Positions 1 to 9,065 of a DNA stretch of 64,000 nt are shown one piece after another (the stretch's first letter is position 1; every line of letters begins with the position of its first letter). Both the position numbers and the translations under genes were made by a program. Under the pieces are notes generated by a model. It was not told the DNA's origin, did not search any database, and saw only the letters and a program-made list of their open reading frames with translations. The DNA comes from Eubacterium sp. 14-2 (lineage in GTDB: Bacteria > Bacillota > Clostridia > Lachnospirales > Lachnospiraceae): assembly GCF_000403845.2 (NCBI RefSeq), contig NZ_KE159568.1:1119633-1183632 (forward strand), written 5' to 3'.

Positions 1-74
1 CAGAAAATCAATAAAATCGCACGAAATGCAAAAATTATTATTAAAATTCGTACGATACAAAAAATTTATGACAG

Positions 75-125
75 AACAGGGCTGCCGCACCGGGAAATTC
101 TCATTCCTGATGCGGCAGCCCTGTT
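75..125 (-). terminator. Hairpin downstream of rplL (terminator or attenuator)
   Basis: A perfect 15-bp inverted repeat (75-89 with 111-125) encloses a 21-base loop, just after the rplL stop. On the minus strand the right arm is followed about 10 bases later by a short T run (near 61-66). In Firmicutes a partial terminator between rplL and rpoB tunes the ratio of ribosomal proteins to RNA polymerase. The rpoB gene would lie off the left edge, so that role is inferred. Confidence 0.7.
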
Positions 126-151
126 TCACGCTTCAATCTGTCAGAAAACAA

Positions 152-529
152 TTATTTCAGAGTTACCTTAGCGCCTTCTGCTTCCAGTTTAGCCTTAATA
201 TCTTCTGCTTCTGCCTTTTCAGCACCCTCTTTTACAACCTTCGGAGCACCGTCAACTACTTCTTTCGCTTCTTTTAATCCAAGACCGGTTACTTCACGTA
301 CCACTTTGATAACTTTAACTTTGTTCGGTCCAACTTCTGTCAGCTCTACATTAAAGTCAGTTTTTTCTTCTGCTGCGCCTGCACCGTCTCCGCCTGCTGC
401 TGCAACTACAACGCCTGCTGCTGCAGATACGCCGAATTCTTCTTCACATGCTTTTACCAGTTCATTTAACTCTAATACGCTTAACTCTTTAATTGCTTCA
501 ATAAATTCTGCAGTTGTTAATTTTGCCAT
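152..529 (-). CDS. rplL: 50S ribosomal protein L7/L12
   Basis: The 125-residue product has the family's usual length. It has a helical N-terminal dimerisation segment, an Ala/Gly-rich hinge (about residues 37-55) and a C-terminal domain ending in the typical [14 protein letters not shown] segment. L7/L12 dimers form the ribosomal stalk on L10 and recruit translation GTPases. The gene follows rplJ in the same operon after about 70 bases and has a strong upstream ribosome binding site. Confidence 0.97.
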   Translation of the reverse strand: MAKLTTAEFIEAIKELSVLELNELVKACEEEFGVSAAAGVVVAAAGGDGAGAAEEKTDFNVELTEVGPNKVKVIKVVREVTGLGLKEAKEVVDGAPKVVKEGAEKAEAEDIKAKLEAEGAKVTLK

Positions 530-599
530 TATAATTTCCCTCCATATTTATATTTGTTTTGGTTTTCAATACTTCATAATACCTTACAGCGCAGCCGGT

Positions 600-1133
600 T
601 TAAGCCTCAGCAGCTTCTTCTGCCGGAGCAGCCTCTGCTGCTTCTGCACCGCCGCCCTGTTCTGCAATCTGATTAAGAACACGGGCAAAGTTGGTAATCG
701 GTGACTGAATGCTTCCAAGGAATTTGGAAAGCAGTTCTTCTCTGGATGGAACGGAAGCAATTACCTTAATTCCATCAGAATCATAAAAGTTTCCTTCTAC
801 CACGCCTGCTTTTAATTCCAGCGCCGGCGCAGTCTTTGCGAATTTTGCAAGAATTCTTGCCGGAGCAGTTGCATCATCTTTGGAAACAGCGATTGCATTG
901 GGTCCTTCCAGCAAATCACTCATGCTTTCAAAATCAGTTCCCTTAAATGCAAAATTCATCAATGTGTTCTTGTATACTTTGTATACCACACCTGCTTCCC
1001 GCAGCTGTTTCCGCAACTTGGTATCTTCTTCTACCGTCAATCCACGGTAATCCACCAGCACTACAGACTGAGCATCTTTGATATGTTCAGAAATCTCCTG
1101 TACTACAGGCTGCTTTAATTCTACTTTTGCCAC
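600..1133 (-). CDS. rplJ: 50S ribosomal protein L10
   Basis: The 177-residue product matches L10: an N-terminal rRNA-binding domain with the motif VLVDYRGLTVEE, then a helical C-terminal spine that holds L7/L12 dimers. The C-terminus is rich in Ala and Glu. The start codon is GTG (1131-1133), preceded by AAGGAGGTG at good spacing. It lies directly downstream of a recognisable L10 leader RNA, so the L10(L7/L12) complex probably regulates it by feedback. Confidence 0.96.
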   Translation of the reverse strand: MAKVELKQPVVQEISEHIKDAQSVVLVDYRGLTVEEDTKLRKQLREAGVVYKVYKNTLMNFAFKGTDFESMSDLLEGPNAIAVSKDDATAPARILAKFAKTAPALELKAGVVEGNFYDSDGIKVIASVPSREELLSKFLGSIQSPITNFARVLNQIAEQGGGAEAAEAAPAEEAAEA

Positions 1134-1173
1134 GAATTGTGCACCTCCTTATATTTTCAGTTTCCTGTTGAAT

Positions 1174-1312
1174 AACAAAAACCTCCCTGTCCGAGACAGA
1201 GAGGCTGAAATTATCTTTCATACATTACCGGTACAAAGTACCTGTAAATTTCCTCGGCAGGTCACATGGTTACGCCTTCCGGCACCTGCTGTCTTCGGTC
1301 AATATGATTGTC
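1174..1312 (-). promoter_or_regulatory. L10 leader RNA with intrinsic attenuator
   Basis: The rplA-rplJ gap holds a structured leader on the minus strand. It contains the conserved L10-leader elements GACAGCAGGTGC and CCTGCCGAGG, followed by an attenuator hairpin (1182-1191 with 1195-1204, one G-U pair) and a T run (1174-1181). This layout matches the Firmicutes ribosomal L10 leader family, in which binding of L10(L7/L12) favours termination before rplJ. Confidence 0.88.
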
Positions 1313-1350
1313 AAGTATAACATTCTATATTTCAGATGTCAACATTAAAA

Positions 1351-2043
1351 CTAAATAAATCTGGCAGTATTGATTTTCACGCCCGGTCCCATGGTAGGAG
1401 CCAGGGTAACGCTCTTGAGATACTGTCCTTTTAAAGCGGATGGTTTTGCTTTAATGATGGCATCTATAAGGGTCTGGAAGTTGTCCGCTAATTGTTCTTC
1501 TGTAAAAGATGCTTTTCCAATTGGCACATGGATAATATTTGTTTTATCTAATCTGTACTCAATCTTACCGGCTTTGATATCATTTACTGCTTTGGTAACG
1601 TCCATGGTAACAGTTCCTGCTTTGGGGTTTGGCATTAATCCTTTCGGTCCAAGTACACGTCCCAGACGTCCTACGACACCCATCATATCCGGAGTAGCAA
1701 CTACAACATCAAAATCCAGCCAGCCATCGTTCTGGATTTTCGGAATCAGTTCCTCTCCTCCCACATGGTCAGCGCCTGCTGCCAGTGCTTCGTCTACTTT
1801 ATCGCCTTTGGCAAATACCAGTACCTTAACTGTTTTACCGGTTCCATGGGGTAACACTACAGCGCCGCGAATCTGCTGTTCTGCATGACGTCCGTCACAA
1901 CCGGTTCTGATATGAGCTTCAATGGTCTCATCAAATTTTGCAATTGCAACCTTTTTAGCCAGACTGATTGCTTCTGCTGTATCATACTGCACTGTCCTGT
2001 CGATTGCTTTTGCAGCCTCTCTGTATTTCTTTCCTCGTTTCAT
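1351..2043 (-). CDS. rplA: 50S ribosomal protein L1
   Basis: This is a full-length L1 of 230 residues with family motifs including [10 protein letters not shown] and [19 protein letters not shown]1 binds 23S rRNA at the mobile stalk near the E site and can repress its own operon in many bacteria. It follows rplK by 89 bases, and its ATG has an AGGAGG site upstream. Confidence 0.97.
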   Translation of the reverse strand: MKRGKKYREAAKAIDRTVQYDTAEAISLAKKVAIAKFDETIEAHIRTGCDGRHAEQQIRGAVVLPHGTGKTVKVLVFAKGDKVDEALAAGADHVGGEELIPKIQNDGWLDFDVVVATPDMMGVVGRLGRVLGPKGLMPNPKAGTVTMDVTKAVNDIKAGKIEYRLDKTNIIHVPIGKASFTEEQLADNFQTLIDAIIKAKPSALKGQYLKSVTLAPTMGPGVKINTARFI

Positions 2044-2132
2044 TCTAAATAACCTCCTGTGGTAATATCGGGAGCTGTCCCTCCCACGTTTTTGCAGATA
2101 CGGGTTCGTTCTGTTGGCCAGCTGCTCTCAGC

Positions 2133-2558
2133 CTATTCCTCAACAGTAACTCCCATACTTCTTGCTGTTCCTGCGATCATGCTCATAGCTGCTTCCAGAG
2201 AACCAGCGTTTAAGTCCGGCATTTTCAGTTCTGCAATCTCCTGAATCTTTGCTTTGGAAATGGTCGCTACCTTTGTCTTATTCGGTACTGCAGAACCGGA
2301 TTTGATATTACATGCCTTCTTAATCAGCACCGGAGCCGGCGGAGTCTTTGTTATGAAACTAAAGCTCCTGTCTGAGTATACGGTAATTACTACCGGAATA
2401 ATTAAATCTCCCTGGTCAGCAGTTTTGGCATTGAACTGTTTTGTAAACTCAACAATGTTCACACCATGCTGTCCAAGGGCAGGTCCAACTGGCGGCGCAG
2501 GTGTAGCCTTTCCAGCAGGAATCTGTAATTTGATATATCCTTCTACTTTCTTTGCCAT
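2133..2558 (-). CDS. rplK: 50S ribosomal protein L11
   Basis: The 141-residue product carries the family start [20 protein letters not shown] and the C-terminal RNA-binding domain ending in the usual [14 protein letters not shown] segment. L11 forms part of the GTPase-associated centre and is needed for RelA-dependent stringent response. It is in operon order nusG-rplK-rplA. Confidence 0.97.
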   Translation of the reverse strand: MAKKVEGYIKLQIPAGKATPAPPVGPALGQHGVNIVEFTKQFNAKTADQGDLIIPVVITVYSDRSFSFITKTPPAPVLIKKACNIKSGSAVPNKTKVATISKAKIQEIAELKMPDLNAGSLEAAMSMIAGTARSMGVTVEE

Positions 2559-2619
2559 TTGGAAATTCCTCCTTCACGTTTCTTTACAGGTATTCCATGG
2601 AACCCCGTAACTGTGCATC

Positions 2620-3138
2620 TTATAACTTTCTGATATCTGTGAAACTTATTTCAACCGGTGTTTCACGACCGAACAGGTCTACATTGATTGTAACCATCTG
2701 CTTTCCATGATTTATGGACTGGATAATGCCTGCTGTATCTTTCCAGACACCGCCGGTAACTCTGATAGAGTCGCCTTCCTCAAAGTCTACAACCACATGA
2801 CTGTCAACCTGGATACCCAATGGTCTCATTTCAGCTTCAGTGAGCGGTACGGGTTTGGAACCCGGACCAACAAATCCGGTAACACCTCTGGTATTTCTGA
2901 CAACATACCATATATCGTCATTCATAACCATGTTAATCAGAACATATCCTGGAAACATTTTTTTCTCCACGGTCTTTTTCACACCGTTTTTCATTTCCAC
3001 AACACTCTGCATCGGAACCCGTACTTCCAGAATCTGGTCCTCCAGATGCCGATTCTCAATTGTTTTCTCAATGTTCTCCTTGACCTTATTTTCATATCCC
3101 GAATAAGTATGAACTACGTACCAGTTTGCCTCTGCCAT
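2620..3138 (-). CDS. nusG: Transcription termination/antitermination factor NusG
   Basis: The 172-residue protein has the NGN domain (WYVVHTYSGYENKV near the N-terminus, FPGYVLINM) and a C-terminal KOW domain (GDSIRVTGGVWKDTAGII). NusG links RNA polymerase to the ribosome or Rho and modulates pausing. It sits in the conserved order rpmG-secE-nusG-rplK. Confidence 0.96.
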   Translation of the reverse strand: MAEANWYVVHTYSGYENKVKENIEKTIENRHLEDQILEVRVPMQSVVEMKNGVKKTVEKKMFPGYVLINMVMNDDIWYVVRNTRGVTGFVGPGSKPVPLTEAEMRPLGIQVDSHVVVDFEEGDSIRVTGGVWKDTAGIIQSINHGKQMVTINVDLFGRETPVEISFTDIRKL

Positions 3139-3154
3139 AAATCACCTATGCCTC

Positions 3155-3361
3155 CTATAATTTCACCAGGACATCCACACCGTATTTAATGAACACATCC
3201 AATACGGCAATGATCAGACCTAATACAACAGAAGCAGCTACCACAGCCGCTGTCTGCCTGCCAAGTGACTTTTTGTCCGGCCAGATAATTTTGTTAAACT
3301 CAGCCTTAAGACCGGTAAACCAACTGGTTTTTGAAGCCTTTTCTGTATTGGTTTCTCCCAT
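3155..3361 (-). CDS. secE: Preprotein translocase subunit SecE
   Basis: This short SecE has 68 residues, the Gram-positive single-membrane-segment form. It has an amphipathic helix (WFTGLKAEFNKIIWPDKKSL) followed by one hydrophobic segment (about residues 38-58). It stabilises SecY in the inner membrane translocon. It lies 16 bases upstream of nusG in the same operon. Confidence 0.93.
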   Translation of the reverse strand: MGETNTEKASKTSWFTGLKAEFNKIIWPDKKSLGRQTAAVVAASVVLGLIIAVLDVFIKYGVDVLVKL

Positions 3362-3440
3362 TTTTTACCTCCAGTGGTGTACTGTTACACCATCCATATC
3401 AGGGATGGTTAAAATATAACCTTTACTCCGCTCCATCCCA

Positions 3441-3590
3441 TTACTTGGTTTCCTTGTGTAATGTGTGTGTCCTGCAGAATCTGCAGTATTTTTTCGTCTC
3501 CATTCTGTCCGGATGAGTTTTTTTGTCTTTGGTCATGTTGTAATTGCGTTGTTTACATTCCGTACATGCCAGTGTAATTCTTGTGCGCAC
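3441..3590 (-). CDS. rpmG: 50S ribosomal protein L33 (zinc-binding type)
   Basis: A 49-residue L33 starts at GTG (3588-3590) behind a GGAGGTGG site and ends at TAA (3441-3443). It reads [18 protein letters not shown] onwards, with CxxC pairs near residues 9-12 and 36-39, so it is the zinc-containing (C+) form. It is the first gene of the rpmG-secE-nusG operon. Confidence 0.93.
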   Translation of the reverse strand: MRTRITLACTECKQRNYNMTKDKKTHPDRMETKKYCRFCRTHTLHKETK

Positions 3591-3656
3591 AACTTCCACC
3601 TCCACTTAATTTCTAATTTTAGGCATAAAAAAAAGACCTACTTCCATCGCCTGTCT

Positions 3657-3686
3657 ACTATACCATATTCAGCCTGTTTTCGTCAA
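3657..3686 (-). promoter_or_regulatory. Sigma-A promoter of rpmG-secE-nusG operon
   Basis: On the minus strand, TTGACG (3681-3686) and TATAGT (3657-3662) are separated by 18 bases, about 65 bases upstream of the rpmG start codon. Confidence 0.65.
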
Positions 3687-3725
3687 TACTTTTCGAGATA
3701 TTTCAAAAAGCAGACACAAATATAT

Positions 3726-3752
3726 TAACAAATCTTCACAAACATCCGATAT
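3726..3752 (+). promoter_or_regulatory. Sigma-28 (SigD-type) promoter of the FliD-like gene
   Basis: TAAC (3726-3729), a 15-base spacer and TCCGATAT (3745-3752) closely match the SigD/sigma-28 consensus TAAA-N15-GCCGATAT. It lies about 100 bases upstream of the ATG of the FliD-like gene, which fits late flagellar gene control. Confidence 0.72.
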
Positions 3753-3851
3753 ATAGTGTAAATTATATATGAAAAACACAAAATTATACAGGGAGTTGTT
3801 TTGTGCCCCCGTGCTTCGGCATGATTTCACGGATGAAAGGAGGGGATTTAT

Positions 3852-5153
3852 ATGGCCGCTATTGATACTGCTTATCATTATTATCTGAGCACTTATGCTA
3901 ATCAGTCGGCTTCCCGTTATGATTCGCATAAAAAGAGCGAATTACGCAATATTTATAATACAATTGTCAAAATTAATAAAGATGCCCCCCTCTACAAAAT
4001 TAAACACTCAGGGGATGTTCAGAAATTTGCCATAGACATTAAGGAAAGCACCCGCGTTATCAAAAATGTCGTTGCTTCCCTTTCGGATGCAGAAGAAGGC
4101 ATTGGCAATGCATTTCAGAAAAAAATTGCCGTATCTTCTCAGGAAGATGTGGTTTCGGCAGATTATATCGGTAATAATAAGGAAACTGACGAAATGGAAA
4201 GTTTTCTTGTTGAGGTAAAAGAACTGGCTTCTTCCCAGATTAATCTGGGTAATTTTCTGGATAAAAATCATCTGACTTTGAAACCCGGTTCTTATTCTTT
4301 TGATTTGGAAAACAGCACTTCCACTTTTGAATTTCAGTTTACCATTCATACCGACGATACAAATTACAGTACTCAGAACAAACTGGCCAATCTGATTACC
4401 AATGCGGATATCGGACTGAAAGCCTCCGTAACAGAAGATGATAATGGCTTAAGTGCCCTGCAGATTGAATCTGTTTCTACCGGAATTGCTCCGGATGAAC
4501 CGTTTCTCTTTTCCATTTATCCTCAGGGAACCAGAGATTCCATTTCCGCAGTGGAAGCCCTTGGCATTGACCACGTTTCACAGGAAGCCAGAAACGCCCG
4601 CTTCCTTTTGAACGGGGAAGAACGTTCTTCCTATGCAAATACATTTACCATCAACCATGCTTTTGAATTGAAACTTCATGGAATCAGTGAAGAAGGCAAT
4701 CCTGCTGTGATCGGTTTTAAGACCAATGCAGACGCCATGGCGGAAAATATTCAGACTCTGGTGGATTCTTACAATTCCATTCTGCACACAGCCAGCAAAT
4801 ATTCTGATTCGCAGCATCAGAGTGTAAAACTGTACCGCGATATGAGCAGCACAGCCTTTGCATTTCAGAACAGTCTGGAAAGCATGGGGCTTCTGGTAGA
4901 CGATAAGGGTGAAATTACCATAGACAAGGCCCTGCTGACAGAATCTGTTTCCGAGGACAATGCCGAAGAACATCTGTCCGTATTAAATGATTTTAAAAAT
5001 CTGTTGAATACCAAGGCAAACAACGCCTCTTTGGACCCCATGAAATATGTGGACAAAATTGTGGTTACTTACAAAAATCCGGTAAAAGATCATCTGGTTA
5101 CCCCTTATATTACTTCTATTTATTCCGGGATGATGATGGATCGGTATTGCTGA
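3852..5153 (+). CDS. FliD-like flagellar hook-associated/cap protein
   Basis: The 433-residue protein starts at ATG behind AAGGAGG. Its central and C-terminal parts follow the FliD (HAP2) pattern: a segment with NARFLLNGEER and NTFTINHAFELKLHG (about residues 250-280), then DNIQTLVDSYN-like helical sequence (about 300-315) and a C-terminal helix ending SGMMMDRYC. FliD caps the filament tip and helps flagellin fold and add. The protein lacks the classical N-terminal FliD opening, so it may be a FliD paralogue rather than the main cap. It has its own sigma-28 promoter and is one of very few plus-strand genes here. Confidence 0.68.
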   Translation: MAAIDTAYHYYLSTYANQSASRYDSHKKSELRNIYNTIVKINKDAPLYKIKHSGDVQKFAIDIKESTRVIKNVVASLSDAEEGIGNAFQKKIAVSSQEDVVSADYIGNNKETDEMESFLVEVKELASSQINLGNFLDKNHLTLKPGSYSFDLENSTSTFEFQFTIHTDDTNYSTQNKLANLITNADIGLKASVTEDDNGLSALQIESVSTGIAPDEPFLFSIYPQGTRDSISAVEALGIDHVSQEARNARFLLNGEERSSYANTFTINHAFELKLHGISEEGNPAVIGFKTNADAMAENIQTLVDSYNSILHTASKYSDSQHQSVKLYRDMSSTAFAFQNSLESMGLLVDDKGEITIDKALLTESVSEDNAEEHLSVLNDFKNLLNTKANNASLDPMKYVDKIVVTYKNPVKDHLVTPYITSIYSGMMMDRYC

Positions 5154-5256
5154 CAGATACACACTGACTTTTATCTGAAAAAATACGCATATTATTTTCT
5201 GTTTTACAGGACGATCCTTTCCCGTGACAGGGTCTTTCCTGCAGAATAACAAAAAC

Positions 5257-5285
5257 ACCTCAGCCATTTTGGCTGAGGTATTTTT
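5257..5285. terminator. Bidirectional terminator between convergent flagellar genes
   Basis: The stem ACCTCAGCC/GGCTGAGGT (5257-5279) has a 4-5 base loop. It is followed by T5 on the plus strand (5281-5285) and by TGTTTTTG on the minus strand. It serves both the FliD-like gene and the convergent flagellin-like gene. Confidence 0.88.
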
Positions 5286-5297
5286 ATAACATTTTAT

Positions 5298-6110
5298 TCA
5301 GAATTTCAAAAGCCGGTTCACGGTCCCGAATTCTTCCTGCTGTTTTCTCTGCATCAGAATCCGGTATTCTTTCAGCAAATCATCTTTCTTCTTGTCAGAA
5401 ACTGCCTTGCCGTAATCAAGATCTTCAATACGGCTGTGGGCTGCCGACGTATTCAGCGACGTATTGGAATTATTGCTTATGGTGTGTCCCAGACGATTAA
5501 AAGCAGCTCCAAGACTGCTTCTTGCTGACGATACATTGTTCAGTGCGCTGTCAATGGATGAAATATCAAAATTCCCGGTTACATTATAGCCGGAGATACC
5601 CAGAGAAGCGGACGTGGCATTTGGCATGGTAATATTCATTACGCTGCCATCGGGTCCCGATGCCACCTGGGCATTGCTCATGGTTCCGTCCAGAAGATTC
5701 TTATTGTTAAACTGTGTGGTGCCTGCTGCAGAAGAAACATAATCATTCAGCTGAGAAATCTCCTGCTGGATAGCCGCCCGGTCGTCCGGTCCGTAAATAG
5801 CTGAATTAGACGCCTGAACACTCAGTTCCCGCATACGCTGCAGGGAATCGGAAATCATGGAAAGGCCTCCGTCTGCCACATTTACCATATCCTGAGCAGT
5901 AGCGGCATTTCTGGTGTCCATATCAAGGCCTTTCTGCTGCTTCAGAAGTTTCTGGGCAATGGCAAGGCCTGCTGCATCATCTGCCGCTGAATTGATGCGC
6001 TTTCCGCTGGAAAGTTTCTGGGCATTACGCTGCTGGTTCAGATGCTGATTTTTGTATAAACTCTGATTCCTGTATAAACTCTGGCTTCTGCCAATGGATG
6101 AAATACTCAT
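5298..6110 (-). CDS. Short flagellin-like protein with divergent C-terminus
   Basis: The 270-residue protein has a clear flagellin D0/D1 N-terminus (LSSGKRINSAADDAAGLAIA; QRMRELSVQASN near 90-100). A D1 return helix contains LGAAFNRLGHTI and AHSRIEDLDYG, where ordinary flagellins have [11 protein letters not shown]. After that point the normal [17 protein letters not shown] tail is replaced by a charged, Lys-rich segment ending in FGTVNRLLKF. The N-terminus has an 18-bp tandem repeat encoding QSLYRN/QSLYKN. It could be a minor flagellin, a junction protein or a flagellin-like regulator. A sigma-A-type promoter precedes it rather than an obvious sigma-28 one. Confidence 0.8.
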   Translation of the reverse strand: MSISSIGRSQSLYRNQSLYKNQHLNQQRNAQKLSSGKRINSAADDAAGLAIAQKLLKQQKGLDMDTRNAATAQDMVNVADGGLSMISDSLQRMRELSVQASNSAIYGPDDRAAIQQEISQLNDYVSSAAGTTQFNNKNLLDGTMSNAQVASGPDGSVMNITMPNATSASLGISGYNVTGNFDISSIDSALNNVSSARSSLGAAFNRLGHTISNNSNTSLNTSAAHSRIEDLDYGKAVSDKKKDDLLKEYRILMQRKQQEEFGTVNRLLKF

Positions 6111-6172
6111 AATATGCCTCCTTTCTTTTTCTAAAATACTGTATGCTGTTCGCCACTGATGTTATTAGTTTT

Positions 6173-6200
6173 ATTATAGCAAAGGAGGAGATTTTTGCAA
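6173..6200 (-). promoter_or_regulatory. Sigma-A-type promoter of the flagellin-like gene
   Basis: On the minus strand, TTGCAA (6195-6200) and a perfect TATAAT (6173-6178) are separated by 16 bases, about 60 bases upstream of the start codon. Confidence 0.6.
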
Positions 6201-6213
6201 TGATTATCCGGAA

Positions 6214-6259
6214 AAATTTTCAGGAAAAGTCATTAATTTCTGATTATCTTTTCCTGAAA
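6214..6259 (-). terminator. Terminator of the RADAR-like operon
   Basis: A 12-bp inverted repeat (6248-6259 with 6218-6229) overlaps the last codons of the rdrB-like gene. On the minus strand it is followed by ATTTTT (about 6212-6217). This closes the three-gene operon just before the flagellin-like promoter. Confidence 0.65.
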
Positions 6260-9054
6260 TTTTCGATTTCTTTCTCAATAATGGTGATTTCCTCCTCCAT
6301 TTCTTTCACACTCTTTATCTTTGCAATAAAGCTGCTTTCCAGTCCATACTGCCTTACCTGGTCAATCCATTCCAGCGTAGTACCGGAGTCATATCCCGCA
6401 TTAATCAGGCCATGATACATATAAGCCAGTTCATTTTCCACATTTGTATTGAATACCATGGGATCATCTGAATTAATGGTGACCATCAGATTCTGTCCGG
6501 AATTTTTCTTCTCCAGGCTGTTCAGATTGAGAATGTAGTGATTGTACAAACTTTCTATTTCACCAATTGCCAGATTGGAAGTGGGATTCGTTTCAATATA
6601 AATTCCTTTCTGCCGGATTTTTTCCATCATATACATTTGCAATGCTTTCAGCAGCTTTACATCTTCCTCTGTGGTTTCCAGCCAGATTACCTGATTATAT
6701 TTATTTTCATACACAGGACAAAAATAAGTACATACAATCTCTGACAGACTCCAGGGTTTTTCACCGCCGTTGCTTCCTGTCCCGTAACGGCATAAGGGCC
6801 TTTTTTCATCCTCCTTTCCTCCCTCCTGCTCCTTCATTTCTCTATCCTGCTTTCGGAACATTTCCGTAAAATTCTGTTTAAATTTTTCCTGATATGCCTG
6901 ATACAGCATGTGAACCGTAATTCCGGCCATATTGCCGTAAATTTTCATGGCTGTTTCCAGTATTTTCCCTTCCAGGGCATAGGCGGAAACCGGCAGCTCA
7001 CATTTGTTTTCAATTACAACACCCCATACCCAAAGAAGATTCTCCAGATATTCTCCCAGAGAAATCAGCACGTTCCGGCTGTTTTCCATCCAGTAATCCA
7101 CATCCGCACCCAGGGCTATTCCATGGCCGATCCTGTCACAGGAACGATAATTATATTTCTCAATTACTTCATCTATGTGCCTGAGTCCTGACAAAATATG
7201 CCTGAAATCTTCTCCCACATGGTATGTCAGGCCAATATTATTAATTCTTTTATACCTTTTATCCCCCTCTGTTCCCGTATATACTTTTACCATCTCAGAA
7301 TAGCGACGGTTTCTCACCTCATTATAGGCCGGAGAGAACAGCCAGGGCTCCGCGGCATTTTCATCAGATGCAGCATCCAGCCCCACCAGATATTCGTCCA
7401 GATATGGTATTTCATTTCGTATCACCGCAATTGCTCTGGCAATATTCACATACTTTCTCCGTAATGCTATTTTATGTCTGGTATTGTAAAGCTGCGCCTC
7501 ATCCACGCATCTCCAGCAAAAATACCCTGTTGTGTTGTCCAGTGAAGTTCTTTTGTTAAAATGCAGTACAATTCCAATTGTAGGTGCTTCTGCTCTTCCA
7601 TGGATGTAGTTGCGATAATGAACCAAAAAACTTCCCACTTCCTTTAAAATCTCTTTTTGCAGCTCCAGCTGTACCTGTCTGTCGTCCGCTCCATAAAATC
7701 TCCGTTCAGTATCCACAGACATCCGAAGCTCCAGTTTTTTCAAAGACCTGATATTCATCTGGGTCTTCAGAATATAGTCCCATCGTCTTTCCTTTGTCAT
7801 TCCTCTTCGGAAGAACTCTGATGCTTTTGAAAAATAATTCTGGAACCAGTTAAGCCCCTGCACCGTATTTCTCTGAAAGATTCTGGAAAAAAAGGTATTT
7901 TTAATTCTGATATACTGCAAAAACAGCCTGGTATAGGCCATATCCTGGCTCTGCCGGATATATCCAAGAGATTTTGCCAGAAAAATATACTCCGCACTGG
8001 TATCCAGTTCCTCATAGCGCTCATACAGGATACTGTACAAAATATCGCGGTTTTTCATTTCCAGGACATCAATATCATCTATGTACGCCTGCCACTTTTT
8101 CTCCATCTTCTCAAAATACAGGATCTTTTCCCCTCTGGTTTCCCATCTGCTGACATCCGGCTCACGCATACTCTGCTGAAATTCCGGAAATTTTTCTGTG
8201 AAGAAATTTTCCTGACCGGATTTTCCGGCCTTATACTCCAGAAAATATGCCGCCATGCAGCGATACACCGATACATGAAACAGAACATAATCGTACCCTT
8301 CAAATTTACTTTTTGGATTGGCAATGTATTCTTTCCATATGGCCAGATTCATGGTTTTTTCCCACAGCATCAGATAATCACTGGACACATTGATATGCAT
8401 GTGAGTTTCTGCCATTCCCTTTTTCAGGTTTGCCATCAGGAGCTTGTCCGCCAGAGAAATATTGGCCCCCTGCCTGTAAAACATTTCCATTCGATTTCCG
8501 TTCAGTACCACAAAAGCTGCAATAAACAAATCCGGCGTTACTATCCGAATCAGGGTATTCCAGATTTCCACTTTATCAAAAGCCCCGCTGGTTCCGAGAA
8601 TATCTTCCGGAAACTCTCTTCCGGACTTGTTCTTCCATGTCCGGATGGCAATTACGCCGTCTCTTGAAGTCAGCAGAGAATTGGCAATCCAGAAGATATT
8701 ATCCATATAGCATTTCGCTACCATCTCTTTGCGTCCTGCACCTTTCCACCTGTGGCTCATATCTTCCACAATCCTGTTATGTGAAAAAAACTTTTCTCCC
8801 GCCATCAGTACATCATCCAGAGACCTGGCTCTGCCGGAACAGAGCCTGCAAAGATATTTTCCGAAATTTTTACGGGCCTTTTCATATCTTACGGAGGCCT
8901 CCCCTCTCCCTTTCACACTGAATCGTTCCGTGTGATCAATATAGGCACACCAGGCGTCTTCCTGTTCCGCCAGTGCGTCCTCCTGCATAAGGCGGGTATC
9001 CGTATAAGGAAAAGTCAGTATTTCCAAAATCTGATTTAGTCTGAATTTATTCAA
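6244..9054 (-). CDS. rdrB: RADAR adenosine deaminase-like protein RdrB
   Basis: This very large (936-residue) adenosine/AMP deaminase-fold protein keeps every catalytic element of the family. These are HxH in AETHMHIN (His218, His220), HxGE in YHVGEDF (His612), RIGHG (about 640-650), PTSN (about 825-830) and the DD pair in NSDDPMVF (Asp863, Asp864). Ordinary adenosine deaminases have about 350 residues; the long N-terminal half and the large insertion between motifs are typical of RdrB. In RADAR, RdrB assembles with the RdrA ATPase and deaminates adenosine in RNA or nucleotides on phage infection. It starts 11 bases after the ATPase gene stop, so the two are co-transcribed. Assignment rests on motifs, size and pairing. 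Confidence 0.85.
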   Translation of the reverse strand: MNKFRLNQILEILTFPYTDTRLMQEDALAEQEDAWCAYIDHTERFSVKGRGEASVRYEKARKNFGKYLCRLCSGRARSLDDVLMAGEKFFSHNRIVEDMSHRWKGAGRKEMVAKCYMDNIFWIANSLLTSRDGVIAIRTWKNKSGREFPEDILGTSGAFDKVEIWNTLIRIVTPDLFIAAFVVLNGNRMEMFYRQGANISLADKLLMANLKKGMAETHMHINVSSDYLMLWEKTMNLAIWKEYIANPKSKFEGYDYVLFHVSVYRCMAAYFLEYKAGKSGQENFFTEKFPEFQQSMREPDVSRWETRGEKILYFEKMEKKWQAYIDDIDVLEMKNRDILYSILYERYEELDTSAEYIFLAKSLGYIRQSQDMAYTRLFLQYIRIKNTFFSRIFQRNTVQGLNWFQNYFSKASEFFRRGMTKERRWDYILKTQMNIRSLKKLELRMSVDTERRFYGADDRQVQLELQKEILKEVGSFLVHYRNYIHGRAEAPTIGIVLHFNKRTSLDNTTGYFCWRCVDEAQLYNTRHKIALRRKYVNIARAIAVIRNEIPYLDEYLVGLDAASDENAAEPWLFSPAYNEVRNRRYSEMVKVYTGTEGDKRYKRINNIGLTYHVGEDFRHILSGLRHIDEVIEKYNYRSCDRIGHGIALGADVDYWMENSRNVLISLGEYLENLLWVWGVVIENKCELPVSAYALEGKILETAMKIYGNMAGITVHMLYQAYQEKFKQNFTEMFRKQDREMKEQEGGKEDEKRPLCRYGTGSNGGEKPWSLSEIVCTYFCPVYENKYNQVIWLETTEEDVKLLKALQMYMMEKIRQKGIYIETNPTSNLAIGEIESLYNHYILNLNSLEKKNSGQNLMVTINSDDPMVFNTNVENELAYMYHGLINAGYDSGTTLEWIDQVRQYGLESSFIAKIKSVKEMEEEITIIEKEIENFRKR

Positions 9055-9065
9055 TATACTCCCTC

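Noticed and set aside
2044..2132. Small GGGAG/CTCCC hairpin between rplK and rplA as a terminator
   Set aside because: Only a 5-bp stem with no T run after it on the coding strand; not enough to call.
3362..3440. tRNA-Trp between secE and rpmG, as in some Firmicutes
   Set aside because: The 79-base gap lacks a T-loop GTTCGA motif and a cloverleaf.
6244..9054. Ordinary adenosine or AMP deaminase of nucleotide salvage
   Set aside because: The protein is more than twice the normal length and is co-transcribed with a large AAA+ ATPase, as in RADAR.
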